From Moniliella sp. 'wahieum' (Eukaryota > Basidiomycota > Moniliellomycetes > Moniliellales > Moniliellaceae): DNA of 64,000 nt. Positions 12,424 to 23,361 of this stretch are shown here, piece by piece (position 1 is the stretch's first letter; the number at the start of each line of letters is the position of its first letter). Position numbers and translations under genes: made by a program. The stretch spans positions 992,001 through 1,056,000 of the forward strand of contig RSEE01000006.1 of NCBI GenBank assembly GCA_003971905.1. The letters are read 5' to 3'. A model generated the notes under the pieces. It was given only the letters and a program-made list of their open reading frames with translations. It had not been told where the DNA came from and made no database searches.

Positions 12424-12466
12424 CCTCTCTCTCTCCCTCCCTCTCCCTCTCCTCTCTCCCTCTCTG
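12376..12466 (+). repeat. CT microsatellite
   Basis: About 90 bases of nearly pure CT dinucleotides with some CCCTCC interruptions. The opposite strand reads as a GAGAGA/GAAAGG tract. No coding role is likely. Confidence 0.95.
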
Positions 12467-13429
12467 GGTGTCGTGATGGCTGGCTTGAACTGACGACCGC
12501 CATGCCCTCATCCTTGAGGACTAACAAGATCCCACAAGCCATGTTAAGCGTATATGATGTCTTATGGGCCAGACACGGAGGAGAGGGATCATATTGGCAT
12601 CTCCCAAGCCAACCGGGCTGATGGAGGGAGAAGTTTCTTGGGCACAGCCGACTCCGTCTCGGGGAAGCGCGGAGAGGGCCCATCATAGCCCTTACCCGGG
12701 CGGCCAAAAGGGTGGAGAGAAAGCAAAATCACGCGGCATTGAGCAAACCGCCAGCCGCACTAGGTCCAGTGGCATGGTCATGCATACTACCATCACGTGT
12801 CACAAAACAGTCACTTGGTGATATCTCAAGTGAATCACCCGCCCCGGTCAGTTGGCCGTTTTGATCGATGCGCGCCTCGGCCAATTACTCGTGGGTGTAT
12901 AGGAGGGGGCCTATACCATTTTTACCGACATCGAGCATATTGATCCTTCATTTGACGCGGCCTATGCGATTTTTATCTGCCTCATCGTTTCTGCCTCGTT
13001 TGGTTGTCAGGGACCTATAACATGTATGCCACATGCGAGTGAGGCTCACATTCGATGCATATGCTACTCATTCTCGGCCGGAGCAAAACGAGCGAGACAT
13101 CAAGCGCAATAACCAGCGAGGTGGATGCTACAGTGGACAAGAATTCAGGGACAAATGTGCGCATGGAGAAGGCGGGTCGGGGAGAAAACTTGGCTCCAAC
13201 ATGCCAACCGTTGCGTCAGCCGAAAAGAGCTGGAATATGGGAGAGGCGAAATAAAAAAGCATCAAGCCAAGGGCGAGCTCAAGAGTGGAAAGGGAAGAAT
13301 CGTCCTGATCGTTTGTGTATCGGGGGCCAGTGGAGGCAAATGGGTAGAAAAGGCAAGCAGGCTGAGGGCAAACACAATCCAAGACAGAACAGGGAGAAAG
13401 AGGAAGGAGGGGAAAATGTGCGCCTTACC

Positions 13430-15055
13430 TCAGAGGTCGACCGTGTAGTTGGCAGGGAACCAACCTACTTTGCCATGGCACTCTCCCGACCACCAATCCT
13501 CCCGCGTCGGCGTCCGCTTCGTCACGCGGATCACATCGCCCGCGGAAAAGGAGATGTCCGTGTCGCCCGAGGCGGGGTTGTAGGCAAACTTGGCCATCAC
13601 CAACGTCTCATCTCCCCAGTGCCCGCTGCTCCTGCCCGGCCGGACCCTGTAGCAGAAGAGCTTGGATGGAGTTGTAATCCGTCTCGATGGGTGAGGGGGG
13701 CGGTTGCCAACCGAGTTGCCCACATACCCACCTGTGAGCGGAGGATGGAGGATGATGCACCGGTGCGCGGGGGACTCAAGTTGGCCTCGAAATCCTCCAC
13801 CGGCCTCGACCGGGCGCGGTAGCCAGGCATGTCATCGTCCGAGTCACCACCGTAGCCACCATAGGATGATTTGCGACGGTATCCATTGCCACTGCCTCGC
13901 GCGGTGGGCGGCCATCGCCAAAGGCGTAGTTGCTGGCCCATGATTTGCCTCCATTGGAAGCGCTGGAAGACTGGGGGCCATACCGGTGGCTCGAACTGCC
14001 GTTGCCAAACTTGGACCCACGGTTGCGCGGGCCGAGGGGTCTTGTTGCAGCTCGCGGTCAAAGTCGTCCATCTCGTTAAAGCGTTTCTCGTTATGACCCC
14101 ACGATCCGCCCGAGTGGGAATTGGCCCACTGGTCGCTCCCACGGGACAGGGAATCACTTTGGGTGCGCCGGCTGCGGTAGGGCCGAGACTCTGATGCATA
14201 GGGGTCGCGGAACGATTGCTCCGGTTGGGCGGGCCAGAGTGGTTGCCCTGTCCTCGCCACGAAGAACCGTAGTCATCCTCGTCGCTGTCCGAGTCATCAT
14301 ATCCGCCGTTGTTCCCACGGTCTCGACGACCACCGCCGTATCTGCCGTTGCCATAGTTGTCGGACGAGACGGGGAAATAATGGAACTGTCGTCATCGTAT
14401 AGTAGGCACCGTCGGTAGTAGGGCGACGACTGACGCGGTTTAGAATGTCAGTTAGGCCAATGGCAAACTCGGGCGTCTCGATCCGCCCGCCGAGGATATG
14501 CCTGGCTGTCACCCTGAACCATAGGCCTTGGCATTGGCATCCGAACGGTCCATAAGAATGGTGCCCTCGAGGGAAATGCCGCCATAGAGACCCTTGCTTT
14601 TGCTAACTCAACATGGCCGCCACTTGCCGGTGGAAGAGACGGAGCCACCAGCCTCGGCAGCACGGCCCAAGGGCCCAATGGCAAGCGCCATGTTGCCGCC
14701 AAGTTGGAGCGATCCGGTGGCCATAAACGTAGACACGGCAGGGGCGGAAGAAGGACAATGAGAAAGTCGGTGACCTCGGCACCACAATTGAAGCCACCTC
14801 CAAGACCCCCAAGGCCAATAGCCGAGGGGGGGGACCAGGTTCATCGGGAAGACGGGCAACGACGACGCCTGCGCCACCGCGGGCACTCATCAGGAAGCCG
14901 ATGCGGAAGACACTGAAGATGGCAAAGCCCTTGGCGCGCGCCAAGACGCTGGCAGGAACGACATTGTCACCCGGTCGGGGCTGGTAAAGTCGCGGACGAT
15001 TTTGGAGGCCTTACGGCTCTCGGCAGGCAAAGAGACAGGGAAGGGGGTTGCCCAT
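13430..15055 (-). CDS. YSC84: YSC84/LSB3-type protein (SYLF lipid-binding domain plus SH3)
   Basis: These proteins bind phosphoinositides and actin-patch components during endocytosis. The N-terminal SYLF domain is visible: MGNPFPVSLPAESRKASKIV, SPDRVTMSFLPASVL, ARAKGFAIFSVFRIGFLMSARGG, GVVVARLPD, LGGNMALAIGPLGRAAEAGG, SKSKGLYGGISLEGTILMD and HILGGRIETPEFAIGLTDILN. A Ser/Arg/Gly-rich linker follows, then a C-terminal SH3: LVMAKFAYNPASGDTDISF, SAGDVIRVTKRT, DWWSGECHGKVGWFPANYTVDL with TGA at 13430-13432. The order SYLF-linker-SH3 matches fungal YSC84/LSB3. Several frame changes occur: near the start (one C too many), around 14600-14640 (AAGTGGCGG for AAG GTG GCG) and in the linker. About 540 residues if no intron is present; introns in the linker are possible. 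Confidence 0.88.
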
Positions 15056-16788
15056 TGCGATGGCCAGGGTATGTGGGAGGCAAGGGGTTGGGGGGAGCGC
15101 AACCGGGTATGGGGGCTGGGGAGGAAGACAGCCCGGAGAGGGTTACCGCTGCAGGGGAGACGCGGGTGGTGGTGGTAGTGGTGGTGGGGTGGGAGGGCAA
15201 GAGAAGACGGAAGGAAGGCAAGAGAAGAGAAGGGCAGGCTGTGGGAAGGGGGCTGCGCACACCCGCCTCGGGGGACGGCGGAAAGGCGCGTGTGGACAAA
15301 GTACGGCTGGGGAACACTGGGCTGCTGCGGCTGCTGCTGCCCGCCTCGTCTTGGCTGAGCGGCTGAGCGCCCGAGTAGTGGCAGGCGTTGTGCTGAGTCC
15401 ACCGTGCTGCATACTGGCCCACGCCGGCGCCTGCCCGCACCGACGTCACCGTCCCCGCACAGCAGCAGTGTCCTGCGCGTGCGGGACGACGGGCATAGTC
15501 GGCCATACGGCGCTGGCCCTGCGCCTCCTGCGCTGAGGCTCAGCGCCGAGGCTCAGTCAGTGCCCAGTGGGAGGACGTCAGACGCTGTTGCAAGTGGCAA
15601 GCATGTCAAAAGCTTCAACCCGGGAAGCTAGCCACCAACTGCTGTCAGGGTGACCGTCGCCAGCCTCACCTCCATGATGCTTGGATGAAGTCGATGAAGC
15701 TTGACTAACTTGACGTTTGAAGTTGAAGGTTGATTTGAAGCTTGAACGCCTTCTCAGGCTAGCGCAGAGGCCGTGCGCAGCGCCCTTGGGCTGTGGTCAG
15801 ATAATCGATGATGCAGACGATGGGAGGAAGATGGGGTGAGTGGCATGACCGGTGGTGACCGGACTGTGACCGAGCACCAGTAGGTCATACCAGGCCATCC
15901 ATACCTGGGCTCACGCGTCACGCGCGCTCGCATGTCGCACCCATGGAGATACCTGTCACTCACTTGTACCCGGGGGGTGTCAACATCTTCTGACCTTCCC
16001 GTCCACAACATTCAACTCGCTCGGCGTCCTTGCTGGGACCAACGCATAAAGGCCACCAGTTCCCGGCGTTTGTTTGTTTTCAGTGCCCCAATGAAGAAAT
16101 TGAGTTATAGGTGCACACTGCACGCCGAGCGTTTCTCCTGTGTGGTGCGGGCGAGAGAAGCACAAGAACACCCATCCTTCACACCCGTATCAGCCCGCCC
16201 GTGTGCAGATGTGGACGAGAGATGGATGAGAGCCAACGCTTGGTCGTACCCCGCGCCCTGACTGACACCATAAGCAAGTAGCAAGGCACATGCGCGGGGC
16301 GCCCGACGCGGCCCATTGGAACCATCAGATCTCAGATGGATCGCACGTGAGGTACGCGTGACGCGTCACGGCGTAGCGGCCGCCCCGAGGCATCGGTGCA
16401 ACCCCCGCGCACTTGCACCGCCTGGCCGGCGTGGTTTGAAATTGGACACGCCTGAATCATGCATCATGCCTGGTGCATCATGCATCGCGCTGCGGGTGAA
16501 AGAGAAAAATAGAATACGATGCTCACCCATTCTCCCGCCGCTCACCGACGGCCACGACTGGCGTGGTGCGGATGAAAGGAAGGCGGAGGGCCCGGCGCTG
16601 CGGCAGTGTGTGGATCGTTTTTTCCCAGCGCCTCTTCTGTTCTGCGCTGTTCGGCGGGTGGATTCCAAGGCAAGCTTTCAGAGCCGCTGCCGCTCTCGGC
16701 TGCGATCAAAAGGTGGGGCTTCTTCGCTTCTCCGTTCTTACACACGACACCCCTCCTCTTTGGCGATACCCCTCTGCCCTCCTCCATA
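15056..16788. other. Divergent intergenic region, YSC84-like to YDJ1-like
   Basis: No gene recognised in 1.7 kb. It contains TCACGCGTCACGCGCG at 15911-15926, the 12-bp palindrome at 16358-16369, and a block of TTGA-rich words (TTGAAGTTGAAGGTTGA, about 15715-15735). The last 50 bases before the Hsp40 ATG are rich in C and T. Confidence 0.5.
16358..16369. promoter_or_regulatory. GTGACGCGTCAC palindrome (MCB-like)
   Basis: A 12-bp perfect palindrome whose core ACGCGT is the binding word of fungal MBF (MluI cell-cycle box). A second ACGCGT sits directly beside it (16354-16359). The same 12-mer recurs at 38185. Function is inferred from the core motif only. Confidence 0.4.
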
Positions 16789-18058
16789 ATGGTCAAGTGC
16801 GTGCCCCCCCTCCTCCCCGCCCTTGGCCCACCGCATGCTAACCATGTCGATCCAGGGACACCAAGCTGTACGATGCTCGGCGTTGCGCCCGAGGCGAGCG
16901 AGACGGAGCTCAAGAAGGCGTACCGCAAGAAGGCCCTCTCTGCTCACCCGACAAGGGCGGCGACCGCGAAGTGTTCAAGGAGATCACCGCTGCGTATGTG
17001 TGCTGTCTGACTCGGAGAAGCGCGACCTGTACGACCGCTTTGGTGAGGAGGGTCTCAAGGAGGGAGGCGGGATGGGCGGGATGGACCGTCGGACCTCTTC
17101 TCGCAGCTCTTTGGTGGCCGTGGTGTTCTTTGGTGGGGGGGCGGTCCCAGCCGCCTCAGGGCCCGCGTAAGGGCAAGGACCTGGTTCACCGCATCAAGGT
17201 TTCGCTCGAGGAGCTGTACAATGGCAAGACGACCAAGCTGGCACTGCAGAAGCATGTGATTTGCAAGTCCTGCCATGGCTTGGGCGGCAAGGAAGGTGCG
17301 GTCAAGACGTGCCCAGGGTGCCACGGACAAGGTGTCAAGTTTGTCATGCGCCAGTTGGGCCCCATGGTGCAGCAACTGCAGCAGACTTGCCCAGACTGCA
17401 ATGGTACTGGCGAGTTGATTGACCCTAAAAACCGCTGCAAGGAGTGCAACGGGAAGAAGGTGGTGTCGGAGCGCAAGGTGCTTGAAGTGCGGATCGACAA
17501 GGGTATGGAGGATGGTCAGCAGATTACCTTCAAGGAGGAGGCCGACCAGGCCCCCAACACCATTCCAGGTGATGTGGTGATCGTTGTAGAGGAGAAGCCC
17601 CACCCTCGCTTCAAGCGGAGGAAGAACGACCTGGTGACCGACATCCAGATTGACCTGCTTACGGCCCTTGGTGGAGGTCAGGTCAACATCCCTCACCTTG
17701 ATGACCACGCTTTGGCGATTGAGCTCCCCAAGGGCGAGGTGGTCAAGCCTGGCGAAACCAAGGTGCTGCGTGGACAGGGCATGCCCTCCTACCGGCACCA
17801 CGAAATGGGGGATCTCTACGTCAATGTTTCGGTGACCTTCCCCGACTTTATTTCCGAAGACAAGATTCCGTTCTTGGAGATGGCCCTCCCGCCCCGCGCA
17901 GAGCCCGCACCAGTTGCCAAGGGTATCGACCTGGAGCCGGTCGTGCTGGAAAGCATGGACGAGCGGGAAGAGCGGAATGCGCGCGCTACGAATGGGGACG
18001 TGGAGATGGACGAGGACGAGGATGGGCTGGCCCACAGGTCCAGTGTGCCCAATCTTGA
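16789..18058 (+). CDS. YDJ1: Type I Hsp40 co-chaperone (YDJ1/MAS5)
   Basis: YDJ1 stimulates cytosolic Hsp70 and helps import precursors into mitochondria and ER. Exon 1 is only eight bases (ATGGTCAA); a 59-nt intron (16797-16855, branch GCTAACC) follows, giving MVKDTKLYDALGVAPEASE. The J domain continues LKKAYRKKALSAHPDKGG and DSEKRDLYDRFGEEG. Then come a G/F region, four zinc-finger repeats (CKSCHGLG, CPGCHGQG, CPDCNGTG, CKECNGKK) and the substrate-binding part (LRGQGMPSYRHHEMGDLYVN). The corrected C-terminus is QVQCAQS, a CaaX box expected to be farnesylated, with TGA at 18056-18058. About 403 residues (yeast 409). Single bases are missing near 16875, at 16950 (inside HPD), near 16995 and at about 18032; without the last correction the CaaX box is lost. 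Confidence 0.95.
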
Positions 18059-18688
18059 GTCGTGCAAAACAGTATTATCTTGACCATGTTTCTTCTAGTC
18101 CTGTACTCACTTCCTGATGGAACGTATGCCGCGATTGCTCCACATCTGTTTGCCATTGCTGCGTTTTGCTTGGGGAGCACCTGCTGTTCTGCGACGCATT
18201 TTTTCTGTGGTATAGGCTCTTTTCCGCTTTTCTGTCCAAGACCGTAGAGCGGATAACGGATTTGTACACGAATGCCAGGTTCTCTCGTGCGTGTGTCATG
18301 CGAGCGAGAACACAGGGGCAAAGCTATAGGGCCTTGGCAGCTACCTTTCTTTCCTTTCTTTGGCCTGGAGCGCCTGGGGGGGAGAAGAAGCACTGCCGAT
18401 GTGGTTGGTCTGCAGATGCTGGGTATGTGCGGGGTAAAGTGGGCTGTGCGCTTACCTCAGCCTGGATGCGGTGGTGTCAGCGGCGGTTACTGGGCGCAGG
18501 GCAGCGGAATCATGAATCAGCTAAGCCGCTGCACCTGAAATTTCACGGGCAGGCAATGGGCCGGGCGACGGACAAGCGCAGCGGCGGGCCAGCGGGCTCA
18601 GCCGGAGCGCAGGCTGCTCCTGCTGGCCGGGTGTGTCCGAGCGCACTTCCTCTCATCTCCCGCCCCCGCCCCCCCCCCACCGCTCGCC
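18059..18688. other. Intergenic, YDJ1-like to KGD4
   Basis: About 630 bp with no recognisable coding sequence: the 3' UTR of the Hsp40 gene, then the KGD4 promoter. A C-rich run (18672-18679) lies just before the KGD4 ATG. Confidence 0.5.
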
Positions 18689-19180
18689 ATGCTCCCCACC
18701 CCGCTCGTGCGCGTCTCCGCCACCGCCGCCCTGCGCGCCACCGCGCACACGCCCCTCATCCGCTTCCCGACCGCCGCATTGCCCACCCCGCCGGAGCGCC
18801 CAAGCCCCATCCCTGCGCCCCTCGGACGCCGTGGCCCAGTTTGCCCAGTTTGAGCAGACGCGTGCCTCGGGCCCGCACTTTGATCCGGCCAAGGTGGTCT
18901 CCTTGGACCAGCTCTTCAACAAGGCCTCCAACGGCGCACCCGCAACCGCACCCGCATCTGCAACCAGCTCCACCGCCTCGGCCGCCGAGGGCGTGGTCGA
19001 GGACCTGCACCAGCCCCAAGCGATACTGGGCCACCCCGGCCTTGACAATCACCGAGGCCGAAATGGACGCTGTCAATGTACGTCCTCCTCCTCCTCTGTC
19101 GCTTCCTCCTCCTCCTGTGGCCCACGTGAACGGACAAGGGACTGACCATCCGATAGAGCGGGGGTGCTTCGTTGATTTGA
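18689..19180 (+). CDS. KGD4: 2-oxoglutarate dehydrogenase subunit KGD4 (YMR31/MRPS36 family)
   Basis: KGD4 anchors the E3 subunit to the E2 core of mitochondrial 2-oxoglutarate dehydrogenase. The protein starts MLPTPLVRVSATAALRATA, a presequence-like N-terminus, followed by HTPLIRFPDRR, the signature that also opens human MRPS36. After a variable linker it ends KRYWATPALTITEAEMDAVN-SGGASLI, matching the family's C-terminal helix (EEMEFIxxGGPE in human). A 79-nt intron (19078-19156, GTACGT...GATAG) separates AVN from SGGASLI; TGA at 19178-19180. About 137 residues. Three frame changes are needed, one a missing C in TTCCCGACCGC directly after HTPLIRF. The short length and two conserved ends make the assignment good despite the divergent middle. 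Confidence 0.8.
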
Positions 19181-20447
19181 GCACAAGCCAGGTTGGCCCG
19201 TGCGACCGAGCTCGAATCCTGCTTCCAATGCTGCTTGGTGCAGGATAGCGCTGGGGTCTGGGGGGTGGTCTTGCATCTCTCCGTCTTTTTTTGTTTAGTG
19301 TTTTGGTCCCCTTCGGCTCGCGCCTGTAAAGCTTCCTCTTGACGTCTAACGAGAACCTGACGTTTCACACACGCTGCAGTTGTGGAGGGTGGAGGGTGGG
19401 AAGGGCGAGAGGTGGAAGCAGAGGCCGATACAGCACTCAACTGCAGTGAGGTTTGGGGAACTCGTAGTATCCTTGCGCCAGGTGTGAGGCTCGGAGGTAT
19501 TCGCAACAAAGGCGTATATAGCATGCAATCCTGTCCATTTCTCGTATCATTTGTTCCAGCATAAGCGCCGTTGGCAGGGAAGGGAGAGCGCTTCAGTTGG
19601 GTACTGGCACCGTACCGGATGTTACCCCCCTGCCAGGGACAAACAGCAACGGTCAGCCTCGGTTGCCGGCCAAATTATGGAGAACTTGATCCCGAGACGC
19701 GGATGCGGATGCGCGCTGCGTTAGGGAGTGGGACCAAAGCATCACAGTGGACCTCGTCAGGGACCAGGGGAGTGAATGTCACCTGTCTCTCCGCCAGGGA
19801 TTGGGGTTGTTCTTCGAGCGTCAAGCTTCACCCCGTCTCAGTTCGTAGAGTACATTGGCATCCTGATTCCTTGACTGTGGCTGCACCCTCTTTCTACAGT
19901 CCGTGGGGTAGACTGACGTCGTCTGCCGCTGCCCCTTCCGTACCGCGTTTATCCCCACAGTCCCAAGTCGCATGGGACCCTTCACCCCGGCTTCGACCCG
20001 CCTTTTTCTTATTCCGATGGGGATAATGCCTTTCCTTTCCTTCAGGAAGATGACTCCCGATAATGCGGTATCCGAAGATCAAGAGGCGCAGGTGCAAAGC
20101 AAGAAGGCTTGACTTTCTTCTTAACAATGGGAATCACAGTGGATGCGTTGGAGAGTGAATAGAATAGGTTGTGCCAGTACCGCACTCCTTTCTTTCCGTA
20201 ATACCCTTCTTTTCTGGAATATGGCTGGAAGGAGGGAGGCTCGTGACGGTATCATATTTGACTCGTTCCCGCTCGACCTCGGGTCCCTATAGTATAGTGC
20301 CATGGGGGTTCTCTAGCAGGCGTAAGAACCCCAATCCTCTACGATCTATATACAGGCAGGCTCGACCTACTTGGTCCGTCAACCAGCTGCCTTGCGATGC
20401 AAAAATGCAATGGAAATGCAAGGTTGGTTTGGGCTGGGATGTCCTAC
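19181..20447. other. Convergent intergenic region after KGD4
   Basis: About 1.27 kb between convergent genes. No coding potential, structural RNA or element recognised. Confidence 0.45.
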
Positions 20448-23036
20448 TTAGTCCCATGCCATCTCGTCCTCCGACGGCGGCGCCACATCCAAGTCGGGCA
20501 AATCCGAGCCGAGTCCGAGTCCGAACCCGAACCGGACCCGAATCTGCCTCGCGTGGAGCCGATGAGCTGGTCGCGCGCTCGCTGTCCTTCTCCGTCGTAC
20601 GACGCTCGACGACCGGGACGGGGTGGAGGCTCGACGAAGGTGGCGAGGCAGGCGCTGTCGGCCACCGTAGGCGCCGGAGCCAAGTCAACCACCTCGACCG
20701 TATCCACCTCAATCGCCGGCGGGGCGAGAGACACGGACGGGGGAGCAGCAGCCAAGGCCGGGGCAGCAGAGGCTACAGCAGCTGAGGGGGGAATGCGGCC
20801 ACCGCCTCGCTCGAAGGCAGAGGCACCGAAGCAAATGTACTGATGCCGGTCTGCAAAGGAGCGTGATGGGTCATCTGCCGCTTGGCCGGTGGCTCAATGG
20901 GCGTGTCGTGAGCCTCTTGCGTCGTCCCATCTCGATCTCCGTCTCCAGTCGGGACGAGCTGGGTACGTTGGGCATGGGCCTGAAGCACGTCGGCCAACAA
21001 GGCGTCCATCGCCTCGTCCCCGTCCCACTCGGGCACGGGGAGGAAGCGGGGCGTGGTTGGTAACCAACGCCAGCGTCGCTTTGAGCTGCTGCAACGCTTG
21101 CGCCACCTCCGCATTGTCCGTAGCAAAGTCCAAGCTAGCTCCGAGACCAGGCACCGTGGCGGCCCACACGCCGCCCGGCGCATTCTGCAGCGAGGCAGCC
21201 AGCATCCGCATCAGATTGGCCAGAGGGAAGGCGGGGCATAACTCGTTACTCCGAGGGTGAAAGGATGGCACGGACGCCCGCCACACCAAGCGCGGTAAGG
21301 GTGACAGAACGCGGCGCACGCGGTTCCTCCTCCTGCTTTGGTAGACGTCGTGGGTGGGTCGGGCGCAGCGGCGGAAAGGACAGGCGCCAAGGAGGCAAGC
21401 ACACAGCTCGCTGCCTCGGCGGCTTGGGCCGACAGGTCTCTGGCCCGTGGGCTGGGCGGGAGGTGGACGAGGTAGGTGGCAACAAGGGCTTGGCATGCGT
21501 CGGCGAGCTTGGCGGTGCTTGGGTGGTCAGGACCAAGCGGGACAAGGACAGGAGGCGCAAGAAGCGAGCAAGCACTTTGAGCACTACAATGTCTACCTCC
21601 TCCACCTCCGAGGGAGAAGGTAGTAGATCCGCCAGCACATCCACCAGCGGGGGGTCGTGCCTGCACCCACATGGAAGGGGCAGAGGGGACGAGGAGGCTA
21701 AGCGTACCCTCCTTCCCGGTGCGTTGGAAGAGCGTTCCAAGGAGCAGCAGAGCGACCGTTTGAAGAGTAGGGAGAATTTCCACTTGGGCGGCATGCAGCG
21801 CCGCGTCCACCGTGGCGCAGCAGCCTTCTTTGCCGCCGCACGGATTCCCACACCGAGAACCGAGCCGGAGCCAAGCGGGGATGCGAGCCAGGAAATCACT
21901 CGTCCGGGGAAGACGGGCAACAACAGAGGGTGCGGGCACAGCAAGCATGACCAGAAGCACATGCAACGCATGCTTCAGCAACTGCACTTGTCCTGCCACC
22001 GTGTCAGGGGTAGCAACCAACGGGGGCGGGGGCGACGCGAGCACGCCCAGAGGAAAGGTAGACCCCCACGCCGGCACGGTCGCGGTACATAACGTGGAAG
22101 AAAGACTGGTGAGGTAGAGGTCGACGGTGCCCAGCGCCGCATCGATGGTAGCGGCCCACAAAGTGGAAGGAGTGGGGTTGCGTACACGCCCAGTTGTTGT
22201 GCTGCGCTGACGATCGTGCTGCCTTGAGCGCGTGCGGGGTCCGTGCCGGAATACGCGTAGCTCGTTTTCGGTTCCTGGGAGGGGTGTCGGTGGACACGGG
22301 TACTGGGGTGGCCGCTTTCGGCCACGCCTCGGCCGGGTCCGTGGGGCGGGGGGAAGATCCGGTGCGGTGGAGATCGATAAGGAGGGTCGCTGCTGCTTCC
22401 ACCTCGTCCTTGGCAGAGATTGCGGTGGGGGACAAGGAGGGCGGGAAAGAATGTGGGTAGCCACGGCGCGCACGTGCTGGCCAAGGCACGGTAGGTGGAG
22501 GGGGTGCGGCGCCGTCGCGGGACAGGCACGCAGGAGAACGGACAAGAGAGAATTGCCGGTTGGGATGGCCTGAGCACAAGCCTCGGCAGCGCCCACAAGG
22601 GCCTGGGCAAAGGCCTTGGCGTGCGCTTGAATAATGTTGCGCGTAAAGAGTTGGAAGGCGGTCGCCTCGTCGGGGGACAGCGAGAGCGGGAGCGTGCGGA
22701 GAGAACGTGGTGGGCCAATGCCAAGGTAGACTCCATCTGGGGCGGGAGAGGAGACGCTTTCGCAAGCGCGGACGGAATGGCTTGGAGCTGCTTGACGGCA
22801 TAGGCAAGCCACGCGGCCCGGCAGTCTGGCGGGCATCCTGGACGCCCGTCGACGCGGCGGCGGAGGCGGCGGTGGTGGGGCAGGGAGGATGGAACGGGGG
22901 TAGGGCCGAGGCTGTGGATGAGGGAGAGGGCCACGGCGACGCCCTCGGGGCTGGCGCGGAGGAGGGCAACGCTGCGGACGGCGAGGCCAGCATGCGGAGG
23001 CGCGCCGGCGCCACCGGGGGCAAGGGCAGCGGCCAT
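20448..23036 (-). CDS. Probable RIX1/PELP1-like ribosome biogenesis protein
   Basis: A helical-repeat protein of about 860 residues starting MAAALAPGGAGAPPHAGLAV at 23036. Recognisable helical stretches include AAWLAYAVKQLQAIPSALAK, MESTLALAHHVLSALPLSLS, LFTRNIIQAHAKAFAQALVG, PSTYRALASTCAPWLPTFFP, DEVEAAATLLIDLHRT and TLWAATIDAALGTVDLYL. The TYRA...PWLPTF segment followed by a W..tid.al helix resembles the order of the RIX1 N-terminal domain, and the tail DSDLPDLDVAPPSEDEMAWD (TAA at 20448-20450) resembles the acidic end of fungal RIX1. Both similarities are from memory and weak. RIX1 acts with IPI1/IPI3 in ITS2 processing. Other helical-repeat proteins are possible. There are many frame changes. 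It is divergent from the next gene over 325 bp. Confidence 0.5.
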
Positions 23037-23361
23037 GTTTCTGGGAGAGCTGCTGTTTGCTGTTGGAGGGAGGACGCAGAAAGAAAAAAAGAATGAAAGT
23101 TGCAATGCGCCCGCATGACGAATAGATGCGATGTGCGCTGGGCAGTAGGGTTGCCCTGTCGCGGATGGCCCACACACTGGCCCCGTGCGCCGTGGCTGCG
23201 CTGGCTGTGGGGGCACGGCGCGAGTCTGCGCCGCGGCCGGCACTCGGGCTTGTTCCCAGCGCTGGCTCAGTGACGCACACGGCCGCCTCCGCACGCTGCC
23301 CCACCATCTCCCTCGCCGCCTCCCTGCCAGCGCCTCTGCCTCCTCCTGTCCTGCGCTGGCC
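23037..23361. promoter_or_regulatory. Divergent promoter region, RIX1-like and BYR4-like genes
   Basis: 325 bp between two divergent start codons. It is GC-rich, with C/T-rich stretches toward the plus-strand gene. No specific site identified. Confidence 0.4.

Larger units (their letters stand above)
10801..13429. other. Gene-poor region of about 2.6 kb
   Basis: No open frame here shows protein-like features. The region is less GC-rich than its surroundings, especially 11880-12300 and 12830-13060. It holds a 9-bp tandem repeat (10937-10994) and a CT microsatellite (12376-12466). It probably contains the promoter of the NIMA-like kinase and the 3' UTR of the YSC84-like gene. A non-coding transcript cannot be excluded. 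Confidence 0.5.
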
